Below, in pieces: positions 45,977-56,829 of a stretch of 64,000 bases of DNA. Source of the stretch: Isoetes taiwanensis. Lineage: Eukaryota; Streptophyta; Lycopodiopsida; Isoetales; Isoetaceae. How positions within the stretch are numbered: the stretch's first letter is position 1; the number at the start of each line of letters is the position of its first letter. The notes under the pieces were generated by a model that did not search any database, was not told the DNA's origin, and saw nothing but the letters and a program-made list of their open reading frames with translations. Location: positions 7,936,413-8,000,412 of the forward strand of contig JAJEKV010000003.1 in NCBI GenBank assembly GCA_021234155.1, read 5' to 3'. The position numbers and the translations under genes are program-made.

Positions 45977-47290
45977 ACGCAAATCATATGGAGCATCCAT
46001 CATGAAGTTAATGTTCTACAATTTTCGCACTCCAAGGTACTTTCTTTCCTCCTTACTGCCCATGCAGAGAGAGGTTAGCATAGAGATTTGTCTTTTGAAA
46101 TGGTAAACAAATAAGATCATCTGCAAGATGGTGGCACATTTCGATGGTATGCTGCAACTGCATTCTTATTGCAGTGCATTTAATCTCTAATATCTTCAAG
46201 TCTATTTTATAATGCAGGTTTGTCTTTTAGGAGGTAGTTCTGCAACTTGACAGGTGCATCCTGCCCTTGCTACCTTTGCAGAGAAAGATTAGCGTATAGA
46301 TTTATTTTTCAAATTTAGCGTGGCGATTGAGAATGTAATATAAGCATGCCATGGACAACATGCATGTTTGAAACAGTTAGAAAAGTTGTCTCGGTCTTTG
46401 CATTAGATTTGCATGATGCTGCTCTGCAATTGTGCAATCTACATTGCATTGAGAAAAATATTGGCTTTGCTGAAAAAGTAAAATTTTTGCTTCCTATTTT
46501 TTATTCTCCATTACAAAGGAACCTATTGCTCACATAAGCTTTTGGTGAACAGGGTAGAACAACGCGTCTATGCCCGTCTGAGAACACGAGAAAAGGCAAT
46601 TGCACTTTATAAAGAGCATAGCATTCACATATATTGGATTTCTGTTTCTGGAATAATGGGCATGGTACCAACTGTACCCAATGCTCATCTGATTCTCCCA
46701 AATACAAAATGTTCCTAGGGACTCTTTTCATTGCGGATCAAACAAGTTTCTGTCAAATTAGCAAAGAAGTACATGGAGGATACAGCTTCACAAAAAAAAG
46801 ATGAAAGAATTTTTATTTCTGCAAGGTGTGCGATTTGCATTTTGTACATCAGGTAGTGCCTGAATATTTCAATTTTGATTAGATTGGTTTCAATTTGGCG
46901 CTTGCATATTTGTAGTTTGCCGATGGCGATGGCTTTGATCGTGAGAGTATGCACACCTTTGAGGGCTTCGGAGGCTTGCATAATTTTTTTAAGCTTGAAG
47001 AATAAAGGAAATGTACACAAGCCTCTGTTGCAGCTGGATGTGGAATGTATTGGCAGCAGAACCCTTTCAATGACCACCTGTCTTTGCCTGCACCGGTACA
47101 AATGTTTGCATTATCCAACATGATGTGAGGCATTAATAATGCAAAGAAGAATATGATCGTATACAAGGGTACGCTTTTAGAGACCTCCTTGGGTTTAATG
47201 TGTAGCAGATAATAATCGACCAGAACTATTTTTATGTGGAATATTATGTGGTAGTACCATGCAAATGACTAGCCAAGATCCATTTGTCAG

Positions 47291-47326
47291 ATTCCTTAGA
47301 TGCTATATTCCTTAGATGCTATATTC
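47291..47326. repeat. 16 bp tandem duplication
   Basis: ATTCCTTAGATGCTAT occurs twice in direct succession. Confidence 0.85.
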
Positions 47327-47977
47327 GGGAACAGTACTCCGGTCGTCAATTTCTTTTGTTTTGTAAGGAAATTAACTTTTTATATGGAATAAGAGTGGCA
47401 TTTGTATCGGATTTGTTAACCCATCTTATTTGATTTGTAAGTCTATAAGTTTGGGGTATTTCATGAATTGTTTTGATCTGCATACAAGTCAAAACATTAT
47501 TTGGGATGCGAGCACTCTCATTTTCCACCACATTTATTGAGTGTCCATTATGTCTATGCAACAAAATCTTATATCTCGAATTTATATAGGACAACACATT
47601 TCTTTAATTTAGATGTATATTGTTAACTCCATGGCCTTTTTGCATTCAATGAATCATTTTAACATCTCCGCCATTGCGAAACAAAGCCTTTGATGCTGGG
47701 TGATGGTATTCATCAAGTTGGTTCATCCTTACAATATGATTGTACATAGTACCCTATGTAGGATTACACTCAACCACCTTTTACGATGCCGACGTTAAAC
47801 ATTGTAAATTTTGGTCAGATGGAAGCTAGATATATAATGCACCAATTACATTTATGCACTTCCATAAAACCAAAACACTATAAATGTACAAGTGCCATTA
47901 TTACCATCCTCACATACGACTAATACTCCCTTATAAACCTTTTGGAATGTTTTTAACGAATGCATAATCAGTAAGAA

Positions 47978-48060
47978 TTAAATTGAACTGAACTGAATTG
48001 ACTTCTATTGTCCACGGGCACCAGCGGGTCTATGGGATTCAGTATAAGGAAAAAAGCACA
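47978..48060 (-). repeat. SINE-like repeat tail, copy C
   Basis: The minus strand reads CCCATAGACCCGCTGGTGCC, CGTGGACAATAGAAG, then a degenerate TCAATTCAGTTCAGTTCAAT tail. It corresponds to the 3' part of the family at 33594. Confidence 0.5.
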
Positions 48061-49130
48061 ACAAAACTATACTTTGTCGTTTGACCTCTTGAAGAATGTA
48101 ACAATGCAGCTAGCAAAGGGCCCCTATATGTTCCAGGAATTAAAAAAAAAGTTTGTCACTCCAGGGGGATTACAATAGCTAAATGTTGCAAGTAATGCAA
48201 GGTGAAACATTATATTGATGAAGTTGCTCAACATTAATTCTTTGGATTTTGGAACGCGTCCATTTTTGTTACTTGCAAGTGCATATGCTTTCTAGAGATT
48301 AGACATATGCTCTCTGTTCAAATAGAGCTAAGCAATTTAAAAGCATGGAGTTGTCATAGTTTAGAAATTTCCATAGCTTGATCTCCCAATTTCAAATGTT
48401 TCAACATAATGCGATCAAGACATGAATCCCAAAGGGAAACCCCACAATAGAATTCTTAATATCTGCTGGAGTGCTATAATGTGGACAAGGTTTACAGAGA
48501 TCATCAATTGTTTTGACTTGCCTCTTGGGGAAAGAGGTGCTTAAGAATTACTTTGTGTAACTCTGATTTCATGCATAATTTCGATAGTGTTTAGAGTGAT
48601 TTTTGACAGTGTTTAGAACTTTGAAGTAGACGAGACTAACAATTTATCCTACATTTGTTGAATAAATTTATATTCAATGTTTCGTACCTAACCTTTAATC
48701 AATAACCAAGTTAACACATACCCTACATATGCTATCTATCTATTATCAGATAAATGTTTTCAATTTCAGATTAAAGGATGAAGCATGCTAAACTATAGAA
48801 CCAATGAAAGACGCAATTTGCGCATAAAATCTTTGCCCTAAGCATTCTATTTCTATATCAAAAAACGACCCTTTGTGAAAAAAATATTTGCCCTAACCAT
48901 TCTATATCTATCTTAACTCTTTTGGAGCTCCAAACACTATTGCACCTATGGAAATTACGCTCTTTTTTTTTTTAAAATAAGAATATGAATCTTAAGGTCC
49001 TTCCCTTCCACCCTCCTATGCCTTTTGTTCAATCGTATGCAGGCCACGTACATACTCACACTGCCCTTCATATATTAATCTAGGAATATGATTACATCTA
49101 CGTATTTTACAACACTTTTTAAATTTTATC
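48061..49130. other. intergenic, no gene recognised
   Basis: AT-rich, no domain and no strong repeat apart from a T run at 48962-48973. Confidence 0.4.
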
Positions 49131-49139
49131 ACCTCGACT

Positions 49140-49181
49140 CATTTCACACATCCATGACTAATGCCGGGCACACGTTTCTAG
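49140..49181 (+). mobile_element. Helitron-like 3' terminus, copy 2
   Basis: TTTCACACATCCATGACTAA, then TGCCGGGCACACGTTTCTAG, followed by T. It is near identical to the last ~40 bp at 31637 and shares the missing left stem. The 5' boundary is unknown. Confidence 0.55.
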
Positions 49182-49730
49182 TCTCTTTTAAGATAAGTCA
49201 GTCCCCGGGGTAATTGCCATCCTACTAGAAAACGATTTGTGGTGCTAAAAGGATGCAAGGTATAGAGCTGATAAACACTTCTCTTCTATAAACAAAACCA
49301 CAACAACTCTATGATATCCTATCCATGTGGCATCAACATCCACAAAGAAGGCAAGTGGGATAATTTTAAAGATTTCACATCAATGCAGTCCCAAACTCGT
49401 TAGTTGGTTCTGCAAAATTTGATTATTGACTCTATAGCTAGAATAAGACTACTACCACTAGAAGGTGATGGATTCTCTTAGAGCTGGGCAAGTCAACTGA
49501 AGACTCTTTTTCAAGTTGCCCTATCCTCCCTCTTTCTTTAGGCCAAATTACTAGGCCTCTCATTAGAGGCACAAAATAAGCCCCCCTCTAGTTAGTAGAA
49601 AAATGACCTTATAAAGTTCAACAAAACTAGTCCCTTAACGCTATCTAGAATAGATGCCCAAAGTTACTTAGAGATTTACCTATTTATCAACTTGTCCAGT
49701 TGTGGTGTTTACTAATTGACCATGTCAACG
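49182..49730. other. intergenic, nothing recognised
   Basis: AT-rich sequence without a supported feature. Confidence 0.35.
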
Positions 49731-49914
49731 ACTCCAAACTTACAATTTGTTCGCTAATATATATGTACAAGTGGTTAATCTATTGACGTTCAAGTGATTA
49801 TCAAATTTGATTGACTAAGACGACTCCAAACTTACAATTTGTTCGCTAATATATATCTACAAGTGGTTAATCTATTAACTTTCAGGTGATTATCAAATTT
49901 GATTGACTAAGTCA
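49731..49914. repeat. 92 bp tandem duplication
   Basis: ACTCCAAACTTACAATTTGT through TTGATTGACTAAG occurs at 49731-49822 and 49823-49914 with only a few substitutions (for example ATGTACAAG/ATCTACAAG). A recent local duplication. Confidence 0.92.
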
Positions 49915-50084
49915 ACCATTATACATTGATATGCTCATTGATGTGAAAGTTGGTACCTTGGTCGACTAATTGATTTGAATTCTTTATTCGTCCTCAATAA
50001 TGATTGAGGGTGTGTGATGGGGCTCAAGGACAACAATCCTTGCAGACTCAATCTTCTTTTTTATTTTGGTAGGGTGTTGGGAAA

Positions 50085-50140
50085 TGTGCCTGTGCAGCCG
50101 CATGGAACGCCGCATGCGGCGTTCCCCCTCGCCCCTGCGG
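50085..50140. repeat. GC-rich palindrome, copy 2
   Basis: A 22 bp perfect palindrome at 50104-50125 with core GAACGCCGCATGCGGCGTTC, preceded by CAGCCGCATG and followed by CCTGCGGGA. The left flank (TATTTTGG...GTGTTGG...TGTGCC) also resembles that of the 25.98 kb copy, so a longer repeated unit is probable. Confidence 0.88.
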
Positions 50141-50339
50141 GACTATTTTGGTCGTATACGTCTCCGGTCCTTCACCTGTTCAAACTTCGAGAGGGAAGAG
50201 AGCAAAGCGGCGATACCTCTACTGGGACTCCTCTCACATTACATCGTGGTCATCGACTGTGGATATCATCGTGAAGCTGGAGCTTGGAGCTGTTAATAGT
50301 CACGGTATCATGCCAAAGCTTGAAGCCGAGACTTGAGGG

Positions 50340-51640
50340 CAGAGCTTGGAGCCGTTATTATTCACGAAGCAACAGGTAAATCTATTAGTTATTAGTCATT
50401 AGAATAGTTTTCGCTGGAGATTCTTACCACAGTTAATGCAGCGAGCAAGCAAGCGGCAGCTTATTGGTTTAAAATGAAAAACTGATTTCATCTTGCAGAG
50501 GCACTCATCAGTATTCTAAAAAGCTGATTTCCAAGGTAGTTTTTGCATTTCATTTCTGGTTCTTGGAGGGACAAAGACGTTTTGTTTTTGGTTCTTGCAA
50601 AAGCAAAGGCATTTCGTTTTTGCTTAAAGCTCTTCAAAACAATCCATGAAAGCTCTTCGGATAAGAAGGAGCATTGGAGCATGCATGCAATCCTTATCAT
50701 GCATCCATGAAAGCCCTTTTCTTGCATTTCTTTTTTGGATCTTGCAAATGCATTTCATTTTTTGTTCTTGATTTCGTTTCTGGTCCTGGAACTCAGTTAT
50801 GTATCTGTAATCATACAAGACTACGTTTATCGTATCTTTTTTTCTCCAGTGAAGCTTTGGAGCAGCCATGGCTGAAGCGAGAAGAGCGTTTTTCTACTGT
50901 TTCATTTTTCAGTTTCAAATTCATTGCACCAAGATCTTTCCAGGTACTACTTTGCAGAATTTCGTTTTAAAAATGCCCTGCATGATATTTTACTTTCATC
51001 TCATTTTAGTTTTCATGTGTACTAATATTAGCAGGCTGAGGCTAAGGTAAGCCAAGGCCGCTTTCTGGCCTTATTGCTGATTCTTTTTACAAGAAGATTT
51101 ACAAGAAGATTGGAGCATGACACTGGTTACTCTTGGTTGCAAAGCTTGGCATCCTTAGTGCTAATGCCAAAAAAACATTTATAGTTTTAGTGTCTTTGCT
51201 GGGGCCTTCTCATGTGATGTAGGTTAGAGAAGACAATGTGCTATTGGTGGGGAAAATTGCATACTATCAATGTTAGGCAAGAGTTGCAATGGATTCTAAG
51301 ACATGGATTTGTGAAAATTAAATCTTTCTTTTGTATTGATTTACAGGTAAGGCCATGCTTGCAAGGACATCAGGAAAGTTTATAAATATTTTTGCATATG
51401 CTACATCATGCCAGACATGAAAAATTGCTGCTGCTGCTGCTACAAACTCGTACAGGTTAGTTGCTGCCTTGCAAAATATTGGTTGTATCTCTTTCAAATT
51501 TTATATAGACAGGACATACATGTCATCATGTGATTGTACAAGGCATCTGAAGCAATTAGTTAAACGTGTTTACAGGTCTGTGTCTTTTTATCACAAAGAC
51601 AAGCAACGCAGATACGACCCATACTTATTTTGATATTGAA
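50340..51640. other. intergenic with tandem-like TTTCGTTTTTGGTTCTTG motifs
   Basis: GCATTTC(A/G)TTTTTGGTTCTTG-type phrases recur five or six times at 50540-50785. No gene recognised. A short duplicated ATTTACAAGAAG occurs near 51090. Confidence 0.4.
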
Positions 51641-51648
51641 CAAAGCAG

Positions 51649-53170
51649 AATGATGCGCATCAGCAAATCCATTATGAGTAAACTACGGCCAGTTATCATA
51701 TGGTTTTTCGTTACCTGAGCAAGCTATAATCAGAGAAAGCTCTAAGATGCAAATTTTCGAGTTCTAAAGGCTTTTGTAAATGGACAAATCTCTGCATTCA
51801 AACTCGGTAAGCCAGAATGTAGCAGAGTATTGGACAAATTAAGTATATTTGTGTTGGAGATAGTAACCAACCAGCTCTTTAATGCTTAATACGAGTACAA
51901 GATTCCAGCTCTTTAGCTGAACATAAAGTAATGCTCCTCGCACTTTCAAAGGTATTGCAGGGTACCTGGCCTTATTTTAACTATGAGCTTATTTTATAGG
52001 ACATTATATTGTCCTTATTTGCATTTGGCATTTGGTGCTGGCAAGAACACGTGACTTTATTGCAATGGTTTCCAACATATAGCTTTGATCTCATTTGCAA
52101 GTGAATCTTTAAATGCTCATATCTTTTTTAACGTCATGCAGAGAAACCCTGGAGACAATTGAGATGCACAACCAAAATGAGATGTACAGTCGGTTCTCCT
52201 TTGATGGACGGAATACATTTCCCGTGTTAGCTAAACTAACCCAGAAGTTGGAGAGTCAGCCAGTTAATAACCCACCCTCTTCTGCTCCTGTTATGGTAAG
52301 ACGTTTGACATTTGCTTGGTAAATCAGTGACCATCCTGCATGCGTCAATCCAGCTTCATTTGAAAATATAGCTCAACTTTGGCTATGTTACCTCATGTTG
52401 TGTTTGGGCCATTCAAGAAAAAAAGTAGACTTTCTAAGCAGCTTGGTTCACCATGTTAATTGTTGAGGACAATGTCCTGGACAATGTTTTACCTTAGCAA
52501 TGAGTTCAGGAATTGTTGAGCAGAATGAGAGTCCCTTTCTTGGGAAGCCAAAATGACCAGATTCATTCCAGCATCATGATATGGGTCACATGCTGCATCA
52601 TGTATGTCATGAAGTTTAAAAGATTATGCTTGAATCGCTCAAAACTGACATTTCGTGTCTTTGTATAGATGCGCCTCAGCAAATCCAGTAGGAGTAAACT
52701 ACGGCCAGTTACCAGATGGTTTTCCATTACCAGAGTAAGTTGTAGAATTATTGATATTAGAGTAAAGCTGTAAGATGCAAATTTTGCAGTTCTAGAGGCT
52801 TTTGTAAGTGGACAAATTTCTGCATTAAACTCGATAAGTCAGAATGTAGCAGAGTACCAGCTCCTTAACCAGCTCCTTAACGCTTCATAAGAGTTTAAGA
52901 TTCCAGCTGTACAGTAAAGTAGCAAATATCCTCAGACTTTCATTTCTTCTTGACTTTGGGATTCCAGGATACCTGGTCTTATTTTAGGACCTTAGACTGT
53001 CCTTATTTGCATTTGGCATTTGGTGCTGGCAGGAGCACATGATTTTATTGCAATGGGTTCCAACATACAGCTTTGATCTCATTTTTAATTGAAGCTCATA
53101 TCTTTTTTAATGTCTTGCAGAGAAACCCTGCAGACAATTGAGATGCACAGCAACAATGAGAGATAAGATA
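51649..53170 (+). repeat. ~1 kb segmental tandem duplication with small exons
   Basis: 51649-52180 and 52672-53150 share the order ATGCGC(A/C)TCAGCAAATCCA, AGTAAACTACGGCCAGTTA, GATGCAAATTTT(C/G), CCAGAATGTAGCAGAGTA, TTTGGCATTTGGTGCTGGCA, and AGAGAAACCCTG(G/C)AGACAAT. The second copy has an exon-like block MRLSKSSRSKLRPVTRWFSI with a clean GTAAGT donor; the first is broken there. Both have an acceptor CATGCAG/CTTGCAG before ETL(E/Q)TIEMH. Only the first extends to a donor (PPSSAPVM|GTAAGA at 52294). Protein family not recognised. Confidence 0.75.
52138..52294 (+). CDS. unrecognised exon
   Basis: Between an acceptor (CATGCAG) and a donor (ATG|GTAAGACG) the frame is open: ETLETIEMHNQNEMYSRFSF, DGRNTFPVLAKLTQKLESQP, VNNPPSSAPVM. 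It could be joined to the upstream KLRPV...WF block of the duplicated unit. No domain recognised; the downstream duplicate stops after a few codons. Possibly an exon of a decayed gene. Confidence 0.3.
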
Positions 53171-54200
53171 TTTGTTTGTATGAAATGTTTGACTCAATCT
53201 ACTGTAGCTCTGCTTCAAGTTTTTACCACTCTTCATTTTCATTTACTTCTATTTGGGTACTTTTTTCATGTCTATGTTGTGTTCTAAGCACTATATAACA
53301 TTTAGCATATGTTAACATAAGATGACTATTATTGACCCCTTCAAAATTGCAGGCAAAATGAAATGCATCTATAAGTCCATTTTCCTTACAGTGGAGGGAT
53401 TTTCCGACCTCTCTTCCCTACACAAAGCAAATATGAACAAATTGGCAATTTTTTGGAGGAGACTATGCCGTTGGAGAGAGAGATGTGGTCAGAACAAATA
53501 AGGATGACATTAACAATCCGTCTTTGGCTTCACAAGTTTCAGCAAGCTTTTTACACATGATGACTTCTGAATAGTTTTTCAGTCACAATTGCTGATACAG
53601 GTGCATGTAATATATTATTTGATAATGAGATTGGAAGCGGAGCAACTCATTCTGGTAGATCAATGAGAAGGTATTGCCCTGCACCTATTACTATCTAGAG
53701 AAAGTCTCACATAACATAAGAATATTAGAATATTGAGACAATGGAAATATGGTCTGAAATGAAGATATCCTTAGTGGTTGATATATGTGATTTTCCCTGC
53801 CTTGATGCCCTACCATAGGCTTTGACATATGCCCCTATATAAATCAGAAGCCCAGGTTGACGCACACCCTATATCAGCAGTTCATACCTTTTGAGTACAA
53901 CCCCTTTCATTCTTTGAGGTGTCTTGAATATGATCTTGCTCTATGAGCATTATTTGGTTGGAACCTCTATGTTCCTTTTTATCATTTGCATTAGATGCAT
54001 GCCATTCTATTCTATTCATACACAACATACCAAGAAAATTAATTGTTCACTTTATTGGCCATGCTCCATTGTAAAATTAGTTGAGTGAATTTCTTTGCAC
54101 ATGGAAAAGTTATTTTTTATGGGAATGCTGAAATGTTGGTCATGTATTGATTGATTGGATCATGATAAAATTCTTATAATCAATGTTCAGCAACTCATGC
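53171..54200. other. intergenic with a gene-like fragment
   Basis: 53385-53560 contains PLFPTQSKYEQIGNFLEETM followed by PLERE and a shifted WSEQIRMTLTIRLWLHKFQQ, which looks like decayed coding sequence of an unknown family. The rest is AT-rich. Confidence 0.3.
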
Positions 54201-54204
54201 CTTT

Positions 54205-54282
54205 AAGATTCAAAGTTGATATAGGTGTACTTTTATAGATCCTAAGATTCAAAGTTGATATAGGTGTACTTTTATAGATCCT
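54205..54282. repeat. perfect 39 bp tandem duplication
   Basis: AAGATTCAAAGTTGATATAG through TTTTATAGATCCT is repeated with no difference (54205-54243, 54244-54282). Very recent event. Confidence 0.95.
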
Positions 54283-54700
54283 CGACAAGTCGTTGAGACA
54301 ACTAGAGTACAACTTGAGTCAACAGAGTGACTCCAAACTTCAGACCATAAGCACTCCTCCCACATCCATTTTAAAGTTCAAACAATTCCTATAAGGAACT
54401 CAATCAACAAATGTAGGCAACAATAGTAACATATACTCCTATATAGTTGAAAACTAAACACATTGATCAATTATTGATCAATTATTTCTCAACAACGACC
54501 ACCTTTCCAACAACAATCTGCCCTTACATGGTATTTGACTTAATTTTAAACCTAATCTTTTATTCACAAATGGTCTCTACCTTGCAACAAAAATATGATG
54601 TTTTATGACTTTTGGTCTCAACCTTGCCAAGCTTTGTTCTAGAAGTAGACATTAGATTAACAATTGCGTTCAACACTCATCCATCTTTATCCAACTTCAT
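54283..54700. other. intergenic, nothing recognised
   Basis: AT-rich sequence without a supported feature. Confidence 0.35.
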
Positions 54701-54714
54701 TAATCCAGTGTGTG

Positions 54715-54795
54715 CACATTCAGGACATGAGATGCACATAAATGCCTTCACACATCCATGATTAATGCCCGGCATCGCCGGGCACACGTTTCTAG
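54715..54795 (+). mobile_element. Helitron-like 3' terminus with intact hairpin
   Basis: ATAAATGCCTTCACACATCC is followed by a perfect 8 bp stem, 3 nt loop hairpin (TGCCCGGC-ATC-GCCGGGCA, 54766-54784), seven bases, then CTAG (54792-54795) and a flanking T. This is the textbook Helitron 3' end. Copies at 31637 and 49181 share the terminal ~40 bp but lack the left stem. No Rep/helicase gene is visible, so the element would be non-autonomous. Confidence 0.7.
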
Positions 54796-55234
54796 TTTTA
54801 GTTTCTCTTGAATCAAATTCTTATCCTTAGTTCATGCTGAATTGTCCAAAGTTACAGCATAGAATCCAACTCATTGGCCATTTAACCTTAGATCATTGCC
54901 AGCCCAATTTAAAAGAAACCAAATTTGGAGTTTTTTTCTCTTCCAGGCTAGCACCTTTTACGTCGTACGGGTAGAGGATAAGCATATGGTCAAATCAGAG
55001 GACATTTGGATGGAAGAATGCAGTGGCCCATCAATCCTTGTAATCCTCTCTAAGGACAAGATGTTCAAATGTTAAGGTGCCTTCATGTGGGTCACAGTTA
55101 GGTACTTGGAGTCTTATGCGACACCGTTAGGCTATAAGGTTGGACCACTGTAATGAACAGTACATTTGTTTGCGTGAACGACGTTCTACCTGCCCAATTA
55201 GGGCGCCCCGATTAGGGTTTACATAATTTCTGAC

Positions 55235-55365
55235 ATGGGAGATGGCAATGCAGGAGATCTCCAGACTTCAGTTTCAGGCTTCGTGGCGCTACCGGAGCAA
55301 AAGGCGGCAAGGAGGCTGCTCTATGCCCATGTCTTCGAACTTTCGTGGCACCAAACGACTAACAG
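55235..55365 (+). CDS. unrecognised first-exon candidate
   Basis: An ATG at 55235 opens MGDGNAGDLQTSVSGFVALP, EQKAARRLLYAHVFELSWHQ and TTN before a donor-like CAG|GTTCG at 55365. It follows a GC-richer stretch that could be a promoter/leader. No continuing exon was found within 900 bp. Family unknown. Confidence 0.25.
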
Positions 55366-56245
55366 GTTCGTCTATAACCTTGTCAGAACTGCTTTCATGG
55401 GGTGAAGCCATTTAGTAATGTCAGATCGAGGCACATCGCAGGACGAATCTGTCCATAGCAGCATGACCGCCCACATGCATTGCTCTAAAGTACTTCCAGA
55501 ATGCGCTGGCTTCCATCAACATAACGAAAGTTGGAAAATTTCCTGACCATAAGCATCAAACACTTCATTTTTGTTCTGAAATTACAGCTTTTTTGGGATG
55601 GTTATGGTATGCAATGTTACTATCCTTCATTATATCATGTCAATTTCACATTTTAAGTGCCTTTGAGTTGAATATGCTTTATTTTGTGGCCAACTTTTGT
55701 TCTTGGTGTAAGGCATATGTCTATTCGGGATAATAATGGATTATAAAATTGGATTTGTACAGTGTTCTGATATAACAGAAACAAGACGTGTCTTTGCAAT
55801 GCTAATATATTTGTTTTATAAGGAATTATTTGTTCTAAATTCTTTTATTTTGTACAGTAAATTTTTGACTTCTAAGAATTCCAAAATGATGCTGACGGAT
55901 GCCTGGGCCTGTGAATGCAAACTTGGGACCAGATTTCCTGCATCTAGGCGCGCTCATTTCTGACACTTGATCAGAAACGTTGTTTTAAAATTTCGAGGAC
56001 AAATTCAACGTTGTGAAACAAACAAAGAGAGAGATTTTTTCTGGTATTGAAACATCCTTTATAGGTAGTGAAACATCCGTCACAGGTATTGAAACATCCT
56101 TTATAAAGCTTAAATAGCATTTATGTTCCATTAATTCCATCTCTGATACAGATATCTTCAAAATCTGGAGTTTAGAAACACAGCAATAGTATTTTCAGCC
56201 ATGGTTGAAAAAGAGCTACAGTTATTGCCAATGCTAAAATATCTG

Positions 56246-56737
56246 TCAGAAACAGGCATAGAATTCAACCAGTTCATCGATAGACTCCCTGTGATTTGAT
56301 GCAGGGTCCTCATTTTCAAGCATCCAAAGCAAGTGTTCAAACATGACAACCTCACATGGGATACTGAGCTCTTCTTTTTGATGATCCCAGCATTCCTCAG
56401 ATTTGGCCAACAGAGATTGAAACAGAGGATGGCTCAAATATATGTCACTGATCACATACCTTCTCCTCTCTTTTCCAACATATACTGCTCTCGAGCCCTC
56501 AGGCACCTCTGTCTGGTTTAACCTACCAGAATTTTCGTTTTCATCTGAGCATTCTCTGGCAGAATTGCTAGGTGATGTTCTTCTCGGATGTGCAAATCTC
56601 TGCCATTTCTTTACCAATTGTCTCATCTTGTGTACATTCATTGTCATTGTAGAGAGCTTCAAAATCCGCTCCCTTCCTTCAAATATTGAAAAAACCGCAG
56701 GCAATGCGACACAGAAGAAACAGGACTGCAAGTGCAA
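56246..56737 (-). CDS. SAUR family auxin-responsive protein
   Basis: Intronless, 163 codons from the first ATG. SAUR domain: VYVGKERRRYVISDIYLSHP, LFQSLLAKSEE, LSIPCEVVMFEHLLWML and the C-terminal SIDELVEFYACF. The family N-terminus (MNVHKMRQLVKKWQRF) begins at an internal ATG at 56641, giving about 131 residues, like the 126-residue paralogue at 38270. The 32 codons before it (MHLQSCFFCVALPAVFSIFE) are hydrophobic and unlike the family. I think 56641 is the likely start, although the TATA box leaves the upstream ATG within the predicted transcript. No broken motif; probably functional. Confidence 0.92.
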   Translation of the reverse strand: MHLQSCFFCVALPAVFSIFEGRERILKLSTMTMNVHKMRQLVKKWQRFAHPRRTSPSNSARECSDENENSGRLNQTEVPEGSRAVYVGKERRRYVISDIYLSHPLFQSLLAKSEECWDHQKEELSIPCEVVMFEHLLWMLENEDPASNHRESIDELVEFYACF

Positions 56738-56799
56738 TGCAATGTGATTCTGCTATGATGGAGAAAGTACTACAGCAGAATGCAGAGTTTTAGCTGGAA

Positions 56800-56808
56800 G
56801 ATTTATAG
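56800..56808 (-). promoter_or_regulatory. TATA box of second SAUR gene
   Basis: CTATAAATC on the minus strand. It predicts a transcript start near 56772, 35 nt before the upstream ATG (56737) and about 130 nt before the family-type ATG (56641). Confidence 0.6.
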
Positions 56809-56829
56809 CAAGAATAGAAACAACACACT

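Larger units (their letters stand above)
45290..47970. other. intergenic, no gene recognised
   Basis: Short frames without domains. Includes two small perfect tandem duplications listed separately. Confidence 0.4.
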
